Source: Angiostrongylus vasorum
Lineage: Eukaryota > Nematoda > Chromadorea > Rhabditida > Metastrongylidae
Reading direction: 5' to 3'
Assembly (NCBI GenBank): GCA_018806985.1
Contig: JADANN010000457.1
Coordinates: 1,426,001 to 1,490,000 of the forward strand
DNA length: 64,000 bases
Below are positions 13,186 through 25,370 of the stretch, piece by piece; the stretch's first letter is position 1; every line of letters starts with the position of its first letter. The notes under the pieces were generated by a model that was not told the origin of the DNA, made no database searches, and worked only from the letters and a program-made list of their open reading frames with translations. The translations under genes were made by a program, and so were the position numbers.

Positions 13186-14671
13186 ATGACAGACGGCCGC
13201 CAGCCAGTGCAGTGACTGGAAGCTCCTCGCTGGGCAAATTACTGTGCGCAAAAGGATTAGCAATACTTGATTGCCCTTCATAAGAACATTAGTTGTACTC
13301 GCGAATACGTGGCAATGATGGGATCTTCTTCCTTCTAGTGTGAGATGATCACAACAGTAAACATGATAAGCGACACAAAGAATAACATACGTTCATACGA
13401 AAACTTTCAGAAAAAAAAATCAAGAAATAAGAGGAGATTTCCTAACAGCTGGGATGAAGACGACGCCACATTTCAAACAGCATAACATTTTTTTTTCGAT
13501 GGAAACGCCACATACTCAGTAAAAAGCCATATCCAATATTGGATACCGCAAATTTTGCGCAGTAGGGTTCGTTCTAAGTACAAATACATAAGAATTACAT
13601 AAAATATCCGCACTAGAACAGCTTTACATTAGCAAATTTTTGGTGTACAGCTACACCGGTGCACCGCACAAGCGATGTAGGAAAACTCGATATGTGAGAT
13701 ATAACACTTTAACACATAATTCACCAATAAAAAGTGCCCAAAGTTGTTGGCAAGACGTCCTTCTTCGCAGCACTACTCATTCCAATCAGCAAATCCAAAA
13801 CGGTGTTTCATTCCAAATCAACGTAGAGAAAACTTGTTTAGGTGTTGTCCTTAACCAACGCTTAAACCACTGCTCTGAATTCTCCTTTAAACATTCTTTC
13901 TGACACATACACGATTGCCTCGGAATCTACACGGTTTCCAGTGAAACTGCGCTGCGTACCGTATGCATTGAACTCGATGTATTCGGGAAAAAAACCTTTT
14001 TGTAGATTATCAAGTGGAGAGCAGCTTTTCATGGACAACACCTTGCAAGAGATCTGTGTTGGATAAGCTGCCGATTGGATAGAAAAATTGTAACAAATCA
14101 ATCATTTGCAACAAAGTAAACAACAGAAAATAACATGCATTGATAACGATGCGTACGGAAACTTATGTATTAAAGGCGACGACGACATCATGCTTATTCT
14201 ATGTTGAAGATTTGAACTGGCATCGCTTACATGTTCACATTGTTTTTAATAGAGATACAAAAGAATAGCTGAAAATTCTACTCGACGACATCTGCAATAT
14301 TTCATGGCAAATGAGAAGGCAGACATCATTCTGATAAGAAAAAATGCGATCGTCGTTTTCGCATGAATGAGCTGACGACGATAATCGTGTTCACATTCTG
14401 AACAATGACATTATCAGAGATCTCCCTCTTTATCTCCCGAGCGAAGAAATGTTGTCAAAGATATCAGAAAGAAAGGAAAACAATGAGAAAAAATCAAGAA
14501 GTAGTAACATTCTTCATCAATCTAAGCGGCTTCGCTATTGGTTTGAAATGAAGGATGTCGTTCACAGTATCGTCGTTTTGAGAAACGATGCACGCGTGAA
14601 CGATCGACAAAAAGTGACGTCTCAAACAGATGAATAGTTTTTAATTTTTGGTATGTAGAACTGTTAAAAAT
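13186..14671. other. No recognised feature
   Basis: Short open frames only, including 13640-13903 (+) and 13862-14101 (-), with no recognised domains. Confidence 0.45.
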
Positions 14672-15250
14672 ACAAAAATACAACCACAATGATGCTGAGA
14701 TATTTGCAAAACTCCAGAACTCAGGTGTCTGCGGTAGGGAACGAACGCGCTATTACCGTTTCCAGGGGCCAACGCGTGCACCACCGCATCATGAGGGCCT
14801 TTGCTTCTACTTCTCTATCTACCATTGCCATCAGCAGTCACCCGTCAATGGGATTGATTTGGGGAGCACAAATCGGCATTGAAGTCAGTTAAGCTGTGGC
14901 TGCAGTTGAAATTACAATGTTAATTTTCTATTTGTTATTTATTTTTATGCCACTGATCGATAGAAAACTAGCTGAGAGGTAGACAGCTCCCCAGATCAAT
15001 CGCGTTGACGTGTGATTGCTGATGGCGCTGATAGATAGAAAACTAGCCAAGAGAAAGGCGAAACAAAGGACCCGCATGATGTGGTGGTGAACGCGATAGC
15101 CGCCGGAAAAGGTGGTAGCAGGTTCGTTTCCCAACGCATACACTTGCGTTCCGGAGTCTTGGAAATATGTCTGCACCATTATCGTTGCTTTTTCGCATAA
15201 TACCCTGCCGTGAAAATTTGTAGCAGGCATCAAATAAAAAGCTAACATTG
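14672..15250. repeat. SINE-2 inverted pair
   Basis: A minus-oriented copy (about 14672-14800) and a plus-oriented copy (about 15060-15250) lie head to head. The plus copy has the tRNA-like core: GATGTGGTGGTGAACGCG (A-box region) and CAGGTTCGTTTCCC (B-box region), then TCCGGAGT, and a 3' end AAATAAAAAGCTAACATTG. The sequence between them repeats ATCGATAGAAAACTAG twice. This arrangement recurs at 10.4 and 62.5 kb. Confidence 0.75.
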
Positions 15251-15680
15251 TTATTTTTAAAATGTCATAAGAGTGCTATTAATGCGATGTGCCGTTATAA
15301 TCACCGGTGTTAGGAGAAATCTTCTGAGTTAACTTTCTTTTTCAACCTACGACACTGTTATCTTTCAAGATAAATATCAAATTTGAACAGAACCGACCTC
15401 GGAGTGACTTCACAACGAAACGATTTATTTGGGTAGGCGTGAAAAAACACGTCGTTAAAAAAGTGTAATGTGGAGTCGTTTGTTGGAGCACAGATGGGAA
15501 ACCTGAGCATCTGAGTACTTCAAGAGTAATGACAACCTACTTATTACATCCTAGCATCCTTGCTGAAAGATTGTTCAAAGAAAAATACCGACAGCTAATC
15601 ACAACTTTAATTACATAGTTCTAGTTGCATCAAGCTTACGTCGAAATAGACGCAATTGAAATCTACACGTTTTTGCCGAA
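15251..15680. other. No recognised feature
   Basis: No repeat or coding signal seen. Confidence 0.4.
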
Positions 15681-15955
15681 AAAGAGATAAAGCTGAAGGA
15701 TGAAGCTCTCAACGTTGATCAGTCCTCGAGGGATGCGCCATGCATTCTACTTCACTAAGTATCGTCAGAGGTGAATGAATCCATATCTTGTCTATACGAT
15801 TACATATGGTGGCCTCTACTGATGCATCGACTCAGTGCTGCTGTCCTCCTAGACAGATCTGGTACCAGCTCGCCGAACCCGGAGGGATGAAAGGCTTGGT
15901 GACCATGGGGCACGGAATAGAACCCATGTAAACTCTATCCACTGCGTTACGACGA
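15681..15955 (-). repeat. SINE-A copy
   Basis: Reverse-oriented, full body (GTTGATCAGTCC, GGTGGCCTCTACTGATGCATCGA on the plus strand in two pieces). The head at the right end is diverged. Confidence 0.75.
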
Positions 15956-16499
15956 GAGATGGAATTCTATAAGTTTCCAAGTGATGCAGTTTCATGCTGC
16001 TCGGTTTCAACTCTTTTTAAAAAACATCTTCAAAGACGATTTGATTGTTGAAGATTTGTTCAGCATATAATCGTTGATGTGATTGAAAAAAACAGCAATC
16101 GTTTGACGAAGGGTCTGTCCGGACAGTGCGCTGGATTTACGAGGAGTTCCACACCACAGCCGCTTCAACTGCCTTCTCTTCTTAATGTTTCGAATTGTGG
16201 TAGAGCGCTACCGTGGAGAATAACTGGTCCCATTCGATTGACCACAGATCTTTTTTTCTTCAGTATTTTAGATTTCTCTGTGTTCGCGGTCTAATGGTCT
16301 TAGCAGGACTGATGACAATGTGGTGATCTTTCCAAGCTGCGAACTCCAAAGCTTTTTTTTGATTTTAAATTGGCGCATTAATGGTGCTCATTATTAAGCA
16401 GCTTTGTGAAGAAATGGCCATCTGTTACAAAAAAAAACCGTTTTTTAATAACATGCCACAATGCTAGAAAGAAATGGTGGAAGTAATGATAATGATAAA

Positions 16500-16672
16500 T
16501 AAACGATAGAACTGGGTGAGAGACAGGCGAAACGAAGGACTCGCATGGTGTGTGCTGAACGCGTTAGCACCCGGAAAGGGTAATAGCGCTTTTTTTCTCC
16601 ACTTTTTTTTGCTACTGCAGACACCTGCGATCCGAGTTTTGCAAATATCTCAGCATCATTGTGGTTATAAAT
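16500..16672 (+). repeat. SINE-2 copy inserted in a mariner remnant
   Basis: Starts with GAGAGACAGGCGAAACGAAGG and contains the core GTGCTGAACGCGTTAGC. It ends TTGCAAATATCTCAGCATC. The B-box segment is replaced by T-rich sequence (16590-16612). It abuts mariner coding sequence on its right side. Confidence 0.7.
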
Positions 16673-16677
16673 GATAG

Positions 16678-17065
16678 TTTCTACTATGCAAAAGAGGTGT
16701 AAGGCAGAGTTCATAACGACGAACATATCGCCACTTGTTCAGTGCATGCGACATCCATTCTCTAAGCTCTTTTGAGCTTTCGTTTAATTTCAGTGGTCCC
16801 GAAGGTGTCGTTTTACATATGCTTTGTCCTTACATCGGCTTGGTGGCGATCCGCTTTAGTGAATATCTCCAATTGCTCCTGGTCGATCGATGCAGATCGT
16901 CTACGACTCAACCCGTCTCTAAGGTTCTCATCTCTACCACGAAATTTCTAAAGCCACCGCTGTGCCGTGCAGTTGTTGATGGTCTTTTTATCAAATGCCA
17001 CATTCGGCATTGCAAGTATTTTTACAAGTTTAAGGTTGCACGAAGAGTCCTTGAGTTTCTTCATT
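16678..17065 (-). pseudogene. Mariner-type transposase fragment (dead)
   Basis: The minus-strand translation gives blocks typical of the N-terminal DNA-binding half of mariner transposases. First comes AFDKKTINNCTAQRW, then KFRGRDENLRDG, then a Ser/Arg linker and SIDQEQLEIFTKAD. After a frame change, ELREWMSHALNKWRYVRRYELC resembles the start of the catalytic half. Mariner enzymes cut and paste DNA with a DD(34)D triad. No catalytic triad is visible here, because the copy is interrupted by a stop after QRWL and by frame changes, and is cut at about 16678 by the SINE-2 at 16500-16672. Sequence left of that SINE-2 (16080-16490) may hold the rest, but I could not verify it. The plus-strand 132-codon open frame over 16735-17133 is the shadow of this relic. 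Confidence 0.7.
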
Positions 17066-17328
17066 CCTATTTAAATGGCTTAAATCAAATGGATTTAAAC
17101 ACTGACAAAAAACGCCCAAGAAAACTCACCTGAGAATTAAGAAGATAAAGATAGAACCGAAATTATTCCTAAAACACCACAGGAAGCAACGAAGCCAGCG
17201 AAAGGTCCATGCACACAAAAGTGCATCTGTGTTACGATATACGATACGATAAATGAAGAAGTTGAGGGCTTATTATGCTAGGCTAATGGAGTGACCTCCC
17301 TGGAGTCCCGGTTGTGCACAGACCAGAC

Positions 17329-17413
17329 AGACAGACACACACACATACACATACACACAGACACAGACACACAGACACACAGACACACAGACACACACAG
17401 ACACACACACACA

Positions 17414-17482
<69 letters not shown>
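17329..17482. repeat. (CA)n / (CAGA) microsatellite
   Basis: Imperfect ACACAGAC units pass into a pure CA run. The Cys/Val and His/Thr-rich open frames on both strands are low-complexity by-products. Confidence 0.95.
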
Positions 17483-17487
<5 letters not shown>

Positions 17488-17681
17488 CCGCCAAACAGAC
17501 AGCGCACACACGCAGACATAGACGCATACATATGCGCACCTCCATAGACAAGTGCAATGAGACTATTGATGGCTCATTGTTGGCATGTTCACGAAACGTT
17601 GTAGTAAAAATGCTAACTAATCGGAGAACGAACACACGCGTAATCAAGCAACAGTAATGGTAGTAATCACAAAATGATGGA

Positions 17682-17925
17682 CGATAAGGGAATAAGGGAC
17701 TCGACGTTGATCAATCCTTTATGGATGCGCTGTGCACTCGACCTCACAAAACATCGTGGATGTAACTGAACGCATGGCAAGCCTACACGATGACTTAAGT
17801 GGCCTACCTATCTATCGAGTCAGTGTACCACTTCTCCCTCTCAGTTCTGACATCATTTCGATGACCCCAAAGGGATGGAAAACTTGGTGAACCTAGGATG
17901 ACGTATCGAACCAAAGATCGTATAA
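17682..17925 (-). repeat. Degenerate SINE-A copy
   Basis: Recognisable by GTTGATCAATCC, GTGGCCTACC and CCCAAAGGGATGGAAAACTTGG on the plus strand, in order (the last reflects the family's GGGATGGAAGGCTTGG). The tRNA-like head is lost or unrecognisable. Confidence 0.65.
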
Positions 17926-20900
17926 CAATGATTCTGGTATTAACTAAAGAATTCAGTTCAACTGATTGGAGCGTTAACCATCATTTAATCTCCAGAAGAA
18001 CGAACGGAAAAGGCCCTAGATTGACAATCTATCATTCTGAAGTAGATAAAGCAGTCAAACAATGGCTGTCCTCGAAGACTGGACTCATCTTGCTTAAAAG
18101 CTGAGTTATCGTAGTAGAAAGAATGCAGATTGGCTATTAGCTATATTAGATTGGCTGCTATGACGTTTAGTTCTCCGGTTCCTCGTAAGCGATTCAGTCC
18201 TCTTTCACCCACGAAAATCTCATAGTGAACTTCATGACCTTACGACTTTAACCTTCGCAATTAATAAAGCTCAATCAGTACTACTCAAACAAAACCACAG
18301 TAGAGTAGCATTAATAGGGGAACGACTGCTGTCCTTGAACCGTGATTTTGCCTCATTAGGGAAAATCGCCGCATTGGAAAGCGGTCATGAGTGGCGTGAT
18401 TAGAGAGAAAGAGAGCGACTTGAAATTATCTGCCCAACGGATTGTAGCCGATGCACGAGCCGGACGTTAAGGGTCTGAAATTTAGATGAATTCCTAGACA
18501 ATTGGACAGAAAGGGCATGAATTATTTCCAGCGAAACTGAGAATTCAAGGTTTATAGGCTCTGTACGCAACTCTACAGCGCATATATCTCCAACCACCAG
18601 CTAAATGATGAGGCCTACGTTCGGTTCCGAACATGAATGCGTTGTGGCAATGGTCCTCGGTTGCCCGATTAGCGACAGCCCGGCATATTAGGTAAGGAAA
18701 AAAATGCGATAAAAGGTGAAATCAAGGCGTTTGTTGAATAAACCCACTGAAGAGGCTCACCTGCCTACTGCCACAAACTCCTTTGTGCAAGTAGCTTGGA
18801 CCCAGCTTATACTGTGATTAAGCAGGGCATATACGGTTACCGATTCAATGCCCTCAATAACTGTTGATAAATTGCAGTCAGTTCACCAAAACCCAGTTCA
18901 TAGTGCACGGCTCAAAGGTAGTCCGAAGCCAGAGATCTTATTATATAGTCAATAGATCCTGCATCGTTGTGCATTACATAGAATGCTACTTTACTAGTAA
19001 GCAACTAGAGTACATGAGTTTGAACAGAGTTTCAAGGATGCTGTGAAGTTTTTTATTTCAGTAGAATGTCAAACAAAGGGATTTCATGAGAGCTCTATGA
19101 AAAAGAGATTCGTAATTGTTTAGGCTGTCCTGGGAAGACGCGATGGAAAAATTCGCTCATTTTAAAGTTTTAGCGCCATTACTTGAAAATTCACGGAAAT
19201 TTCGAGTTCCATTGGAATCGATTGTTTAGTAACAGGAATTACATGACTGGGCGATATATCGTGTAACAGTGAATGAAATAAATTAAAACATTGTTGTGAA
19301 ATGGAGTGCACAATGGAAAAGTACAAAGTATTGTCAAATAGACTGTCACTGATGGCACGGTGGCAGTAAATAGTAGTACAAACAGTACCTGAAAACGAAC
19401 ACTTTTCGAGTTCTCACAGCAGCGCTGTCACCACAAACAACCCTAAATAAGCTCTGATCTAGAGTAATACCATGGGTTAACATTACACGAATCTCGCCTG
19501 GAGAGCAACAGCGGCGGAAACGTTGGTGGATGACGGGTGTTCTCAAGAAATCTATCGTCCCAAGCAATTTCTCACATCATGACCCACGAGACAACTGAAC
19601 GGCGGTATGATATACCCAACCAACCAATGGCTTTCTCTTGGGAAACCGTCACCTTGTTCGCTTGCGTACTTGGAGATTAAAAGTCATTCGCAGCCACAAA
19701 AATAAAGGACTATAAACTCACACATACATGCTCGATCTTCAAATATTTCCTTTTTTTTCTGGAAAAAGTGCATTGAGCGGAGAAAAAAAACTCTGTGATT
19801 ATTCATAGATATGTAGTGGAGTGGAAATCTAGAAGTGCCAGAAAAGCTACAAAACGAAATGCTTCCTATGAAATGAAAAAATCAGATTAAAAAAACGGGG
19901 TAGTTGATGGATTTAGCGAATCTTCTGCTCCGATATCCAGATTTCAGCAATATACACTCGTCTAATGCTTAGTGAACCACAGGCAGAAGTATCTACGAAA
20001 AAATGAAGGAAAACTTGGGATGTGAGGTTAGAATGGTGGGAACGAAAACTTTACACTAGCTAGTTCTTCACAGACCACTTTCACCTTCACAGCGATGTTT
20101 TGTTTCTCGCAAATGGCTTCTTTGTATGAAAACTAAACCCTCAGTTTTCTAGCATGGTTTCAGGTTTCTCATATGCATCGATGCCTCTTCACTTTCATAA
20201 GCTAAAAAGTTTGATTATCAGTGAGATAATTATTGGTCGAGCACTGTGAATGAATAAAACCTTAACGCGTCCAATGCGTCACCATGGTTTGCATGTAGGT
20301 TAATTTATGACATCAACCATGACGCGAATGTCGAATGTGCGTAAAAAATACTTGGGGTTATTTGTTCTGTGAAGTAGGTGGAAAGAACCGGGCAATAGTA
20401 AATGAGTGGTGGATGGGTACTAGATGAGTAGCTGAAGAAAGTCAGTGGGTAAATTGCTTGATCAGAGCCGAAACGCATTGTGTCTACTTGGCCAAAAGCT
20501 AAAAGAATGATAATGGGATTGCGAGCTGTTTTTTTTTCTTCAAGGATTTCGAATAGATGGCGTGCTTCGAAACGAAACATCAGTGATGGACATGTGATGA
20601 CAACAAAGTAGCGAGCCCCACTAGCACCGTCACGTATGGCAATCGGCGATTATTGCGGCGGTAAACCGACCACCACTTTACAGATGAAACATCGACGTAC
20701 ACACACATACACATACATACACATGCATGTACACATATACACACATATACAAACACACACTCACGAGCACACACCTTTGCACACACTTCAAATGATCTTC
20801 GACAAGTCGTTTACGAACAATTCGTCACAATTCATAGACAATAGGCACAAGAAGGTTCAATACCGTTGCACACCGACCAGCCAACCTTCTTCTGCTGCCG

Positions 20901-21819
20901 AGCTTGATTGTTTCCTAAGCAACTATTTTTCTAAACAACTCATGACAGCTTTTAGTACAAAAAGTCAAAAGCCCAAATTCACTGACTGCCTTGCGATTTC
21001 TCACTTTCCAGTGCGTTCTGATGAAGGATTGTCTTTCCTTTACTGGACCGGAAACAGGAATATCTCTCTTTAGGGCAAACAAGTGTCCGAGCTTTCGGAT
21101 CGACATCGGCTGCTTGCAAAAATTTTTTTGTTACTGGTGAAATATAAGCTTTGTTTCATACATTCTTGACATTACTAAGCGATCGACTAAAACGCTCGTC
21201 GGTTGAGCAACAACTACCTTTGCATCCCACCTTTTCCTACAATTTAATACAACGACTTCACCTTTTAACAAAGCGATTTCTAGTTTGGCTTAAGTCACAT
21301 CATAAATAGAAAATGAGCCTGGTTTATTTGGAGCAGGAGTAGAGAGAATTCTGAAGAATGTGGGAAAACAGTTGATAAACCTGGTTCAGTGTTAGAAACT
21401 GCAAAACAAACTCAAAACTAAGGATCTCTTTGGACTATATTAACCTTAAAATGCATGTGGATTAAAGTGCGGAGTGACAATTATATTCGTGTATTTATAT
21501 ACGGACTGATGAAGGTGGCCTGAGTATATGATAAGTTAACACGAGATTGTTGAATATTCTATCGCCATAATCGTGGCTCGCGTCCAAGTAAATATGTACA
21601 AATTCTACTCTGGATGAGCTAAATAAGCTTCTCATTAAAACACTTGGTCCCCACGGCAAAGTCTTGGTAGTTTACCGCTGTAACCCTTATAATAGAAGTA
21701 AATCATATAAAGATTCGAAGTAATTAAGACGACAGATGAAAACCGGTGATGTCTAGCTCTAAAAGCCAGTAAGCTTTTGCATATCCACTTGAGAAATGAC
21801 CACATAAACTAACGGATAT
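17926..21819. other. Long stretch without a recognised gene
   Basis: Only short open frames (for example 18400-18597, 19346-19567 and 20305-20580, all minus). None has a recognised domain. Contains one CA-rich microsatellite, listed separately. Segment 20636-20690 has a faint likeness to the RTE family 2 3' region (CGGCGATTATTGCG) but is too short to call. Confidence 0.45.
20697..20785. repeat. Imperfect (CA)n microsatellite
   Basis: Alternating ACAC and ATAC units with interruptions; explains the overlapping open frames on both strands. Confidence 0.85.
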
Positions 21820-22050
21820 GGGCTTGATCACGCTTTTCAGACCCAACAAGCCTTCTATCCCTCTAGGGTCGGAAAACTGGTACAAGACTTGCCTGGAGGG
21901 CTAGAAGAACTGACTCGATACATCGGTAGGCTACCGTGAGTCATTGCATGGGCCAGATGTGCATCTAATTCCCTCTAACGTCGAATACATGGCACTTCCC
22001 TCAGGGGATTGATCAAAGCCGAAAGCATCATCTTTTATTCTTTTAAGATG
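21820..22050 (+). repeat. 5'-truncated SINE-A copy
   Basis: Body blocks CAACAAGCCTTC, GGTCGGAAAACTGGTAC, CGATACATCGGTAGGC and GGGATTGATCAA are clear. The tRNA-like head is missing or eroded. Confidence 0.7.
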
Positions 22051-22469
22051 GTAAAGCATCCGTCTTTGAGTAGTCGCTTAAGAATGTCGCATGCATTTGA
22101 TTTAATTTGTTGCATCAGAGAGGCTATTGGATGCATATTCGACCAGAAAAAAAAGTGACAGAGCCCATTGATGCATTCAGTGTCTTATTTTTCCACACAA
22201 ACTTGCTATCATACTGCCGAACAAGGATGGATGAAGGGCATGGTTAGTAGAACTAATACAATAGACATAAATAAGTCATATGAAAAATGGGATATTTCTA
22301 GGGTTCTTCTAATAAATGGGGCACACTGTGTAGAATGTAGAGGAGACGAAGTTAACGGAGACCTTAGTGGTGCTGGTGCTCAAGTTACTTTAAAACCAAA
22401 GGGATTGCAAATGGCTCAGCTGAGATAGAGGAAACTGGTAACAGACCGAAGGCTGCAAACGCTGTTGAA

Positions 22470-23255
22470 AGTTGTTCTCTTTTTTACAGCAATCGCGTGG
22501 TTGTTATTCAGCATACGTTTAATTCCTCACAAATATAACACATACAACACAACGGTAGCTGACGTTTTGGCAGCATCGCCTTCTTCAGAGCCTGGAAGCG
22601 TACACTAATATGTAATTTACCAGGTTAAACGCTTCAACAACGCAAATAGAAAGATGAAAATCTGAACAATAATTACACGATCACCGGCTTCTCGAAAAAC
22701 CCACCGTTTTTTATCTGCCTTCTACCAACGAAGAACAGCCGCTTAGAGTCGCATATTGTTGATTAGTGCACCACCCCACATCAAAAAATCATTTCTGAGA
22801 TACGGGCCTAGATCACACATTATGTCAGAGCATTCTTTCCTGCTATTCATCCTCGGATTTTTGGAATTTATCCAAAAAGCCTCGAGGAATTCGCGCGTTG
22901 GTGTTTTACTCTCCCGTGCGATGACAGCGACTTCTACATCAAAAATCTTCTCCACGATGTTTTTGTATCCCTATGCGTGCCTAGTGGCGTGCCTTGTTTT
23001 GATTTTCGTTTGCCACCTAGGTGTTCTTTCATGCGAATACATAAAAGGCTGCCCGTTTCGCCGATTATTCGTCTCCGCAAGTACTACAAGAGATCAGGTA
23101 AATCGTACCTGAGCTCATGCAGTCACCGTCTCTGCCGTAGGGGCAAATTACGCAATTTCGTGTTTTACATAGACAGTCATACAGGCGATTACCAACTAAC
23201 TAACGACGTAGAGAATCCAGTGATATTTCAACTATCACCCATCATCTGAAAGCGA
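22470..23255 (-). pseudogene. Penelope-like element, 3' part (GIY-YIG endonuclease plus terminal repeat)
   Basis: The minus strand carries the same segment as the plus copy at 24370-25110: the end of the linker (VEIS..DSLRR), a cysteine-containing GIY-YIG module (DGDCMSSGTIYLIS, then CSTCGD), KEHLGGKRK, then VIARESKTPTREFLEAFWI. A terminal repeat follows, with a hammerhead-like motif at 22557-22592. PLEs pair a reverse transcriptase with a C-terminal GIY-YIG endonuclease that nicks the target DNA. This copy is 5'-truncated at about 23255 and has a frameshift in the YIG box. It lies head to head with the plus-strand copy that begins just to the right. A 70-codon frame at 22743-22955 is part of it. 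Confidence 0.8.
22557..22592 (-). ncRNA. Hammerhead ribozyme-like motif (mutated core)
   Basis: On the minus strand: stem I side GGCU, core CUGAAGA, one extra A, stem II GGC-GAUGCU-GCC, then AAAA where the active core needs GAAA, then CGUC and AGCU closing stem I. There is no stem III loop. This is the arrangement known for PLE-associated small hammerheads that act as dimers. The G-to-A change at the first core base is predicted to abolish cleavage. The same change is in the partner at 24985-25020. Confidence 0.7.
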
Positions 23256-23259
23256 ATAC

Positions 23260-25110
23260 AAACGTCAATACCGAAAACTAAACAATCAGTGGGTCAAAGT
23301 GGCAAAGGCGGCAGGCTTAAAATCATTGATTATTTCGCACCTTAAAGTCAATAGACCAACATGCCCCGTCTTGTAGCTAGTTATTAAAACACATAAGTTG
23401 GTATCACCTGATGATCTTGTGCCATAATCCGTCATCATTTAAGGTTAGACCAATCACCAGCTGTGTAGACGGGCTCACGGATAGGATAACCTAGTTTCTA
23501 AGCCTAATACTAGCCCAGTTGCTTAAACATATTCCAGCTCACCTCTCGAAACACCCAAATTTTCCTAGAACGTCTAGCGTCTCCTAATAACGTGTACGTG
23601 ATGGAGTCCTTCGACGTTACCGCGCTGTAAACCAACGTATCGTATGACTCCGCAATGCAAACTATCTCCGAACTTCTTGTTGAACATGAAGGAACAATAA
23701 ACATGCATGGCTTGTCCATCCAGCAGCTTATGGCTCTCTTAAAGGAGTGCCTACAGTGCTCGATTTTCAGATGGTCTGGGAGATATTTCGCGCAAATAAG
23801 GGGGTTGGCAATGTGACAGCGACTGGCACCAAGCCTTGCCATTGTGTTTATGTCTAAGATAGAAGCCCCCTGTTCTCGATCTCCTGCCACTACTATACTG
23901 CAGGTACATAGATTTGTCTTCTTCTCTACGCAGGAGGAGATGGAAAAATTCACCCGGAAGAAACCGAGAAAAAAAGTGGCTTCCGTTTTTTAAACGTTCA
24001 AATGAACCTATCAAGTAGCGGTTACTTGATAAAGTGGTACCGAAAACCGAGCAATAAAAAACATCCTGGTTCCTTTCCTTTTCTCCCACCTTTCACACAC
24101 AAAGAGGACGCTTGTAAGAAACATGTTTCGAACAGCCACCTATGTGTGCACAGGTAGGGAACTAAAGGAAGAATCGCACGACTTGGTTGGGCAAATAGCC
24201 ACATCCAATGGCTACGAAATACTAACCCCACTAGGTAAGTTTAGAAGGAGAGCGACGCCGCAAAACGAAGGGTTTGGCCGAAACAAAATCCCCTTTATCT
24301 TGCCCTTCATTAGCGATGAAATAAGTGTAGCGATAAAGCGATGCTTAAGAAGGGCAGACCTAAAGGAATCGGTAGCGATAGTTGAAATACCACCGGATAC
24401 CCTACGCCGTCAGTTAGTTCGTAACCGCCTGTATGACCCTTATGGCAGAAACGACGACTGCATGAGTTCAGGTACGATATACCTGATCTTTTGTAGTACT
24501 TGCGGAGAAGAATATATCGGCGAAACGGGCAGACTTTAATGTATCCGCATAAAAGAACACCTAGATGGCAAACGAAAATCAAAACAAGGCACTCCACTGG
24601 CCACGCATAGAATACAAAAACATCGTGGAGAAGATTTTGATGTAAAAGTCGCTGTCATCGCACGGGAGAGTAAAACACCAACGCGCGAATTCCTCGAGGC
24701 TTTTGGATAAATTCCAAAAAATCCGAGGATGAATAGCAGGAAAGAATGCTCTGACATAATGTGTGATCTAGGCCCGTATCTCAGAAATGATTTTTGATGT
24801 GGGGTGGTGCACTAATCAACAATATGCGACTCTAAGCGGCTGTTCTTCGTTGGTAGAAGGCAGATAAAAACGGTGGGTTTTTCGAGAAGCCGGTGATCGT
24901 GTAATTATTGTTCAGATGTTCATCTTCCTATTTGCGTTGTTGAAGCGTTTAACCTAGTAAATTACATATTAGTGTACGCTTCCAGGCTCTGAAGAAGGCG
25001 ATGCTGCCAAAACGTCAGCTACCGTTGTGCTGTATGTGCTATATTTGTGAGGAATTAGACGTGTGCTAAATAACAACCACGCGATTGCTGTAAAAGAAAA
25101 GAGAACAACA
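23260..25110 (+). pseudogene. Penelope-like element: reverse transcriptase, GIY-YIG endonuclease and 3' terminal repeat (dead)
   Basis: Reading across several frames, PLE reverse transcriptase blocks appear in order: LVIKTHKLVSPDD (about 23380), VRPITSCVDGLTDRI (23443), LLKHIPAHLSKHPNF (23515), ESFDVTAL then TNVSYDSA (23600-23655) and RGLAM, QRLAPSLAIVFMSKI (23800-23860). The catalytic YIDD box is damaged (tyrosine-isoleucine-aspartate at 23904-23912, second aspartate lost). An open stretch at 24123-24539 holds the linker and the GIY-YIG endonuclease start (GTIYLIFCSTCG, EEYIGETGR). After a stop, the frame continues with RIKEHLDGKRKS and ARESKTPTREFLEAF to about 24800. The terminal repeat follows, with a hammerhead-like motif. 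Stops at 23373 and 24537 and several frameshifts show it cannot make protein. The 5' part is missing. The minus-strand frames at 23510-24231 are shadows. Confidence 0.85.
24985..25020 (+). ncRNA. Hammerhead ribozyme-like motif (mutated core)
   Basis: Same layout as 22557-22592: GGCU, CUGAAGA, A, GGC-GAUGCU-GCC, AAAA, CGUC, AGCU. Stem I (GGCU with AGCU, one G-U pair) and stem II (3 bp) can form; the GAAA core element reads AAAA. It lies in the 3' terminal repeat of the PLE copy. Confidence 0.7.
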
Positions 25111-25172
25111 GAATTATAATCCAATGCCGAGGTTAATAGAACGTCGATCTTGAGAACTATTGACAGTATCAG

Positions 25173-25370
25173 TTTTTTTATTTGCTGCCCACTACAAATT
25201 TTAATGGCAGGGTAGTATGTGAAATACAACCACAATGGCACTGAGATATTTGCAAAATCTCCTGACCGCATGTCTGCAGGGGTGAACGAACGCGCTGCTA
25301 CCCTTTACGAGAACTAGCGCGTTCACCACCACACCATGCGGGTCCTTCGTTTCGCCTGTCTACCAGCTAG
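25173..25370 (-). repeat. SINE-2 copy
   Basis: Full length in reverse: TTATTTGCTGCC at the left, GAGATATTTGCAAAATCTCC, GAACGAACGCGC, GCGCGTTCACCACCACACC and CGGGTCCTTCGTTTCGCC to the right, all on the plus strand. It lies next to the PLE terminal sequence ATGCCGAGGTTAATAGAACG (25127-25146). Confidence 0.8.

Noticed and set aside
16735..17133. 132-codon plus-strand open frame
   Set aside because: Antisense shadow of the mariner transposase relic on the minus strand.
17273..17647. Several long Cys/Val- and His/Thr-rich open frames
   Set aside because: They are translations of the CA microsatellite.
21012..21050. CTGATGAAGG sequence resembling a hammerhead core
   Set aside because: No GAAA element at the right distance and no PLE terminal-repeat context; a similar match near 21507 fails the same way.
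23510..24231. Three overlapping minus-strand frames of 69-147 codons
   Set aside because: Antisense of the PLE reverse transcriptase, whose motifs read on the plus strand.
22470..25110. CRISPR-like or bacterial interpretation of repeated motifs
   Set aside because: Repeats are dispersed retroelements with eukaryotic protein motifs; no regular spacer pattern.
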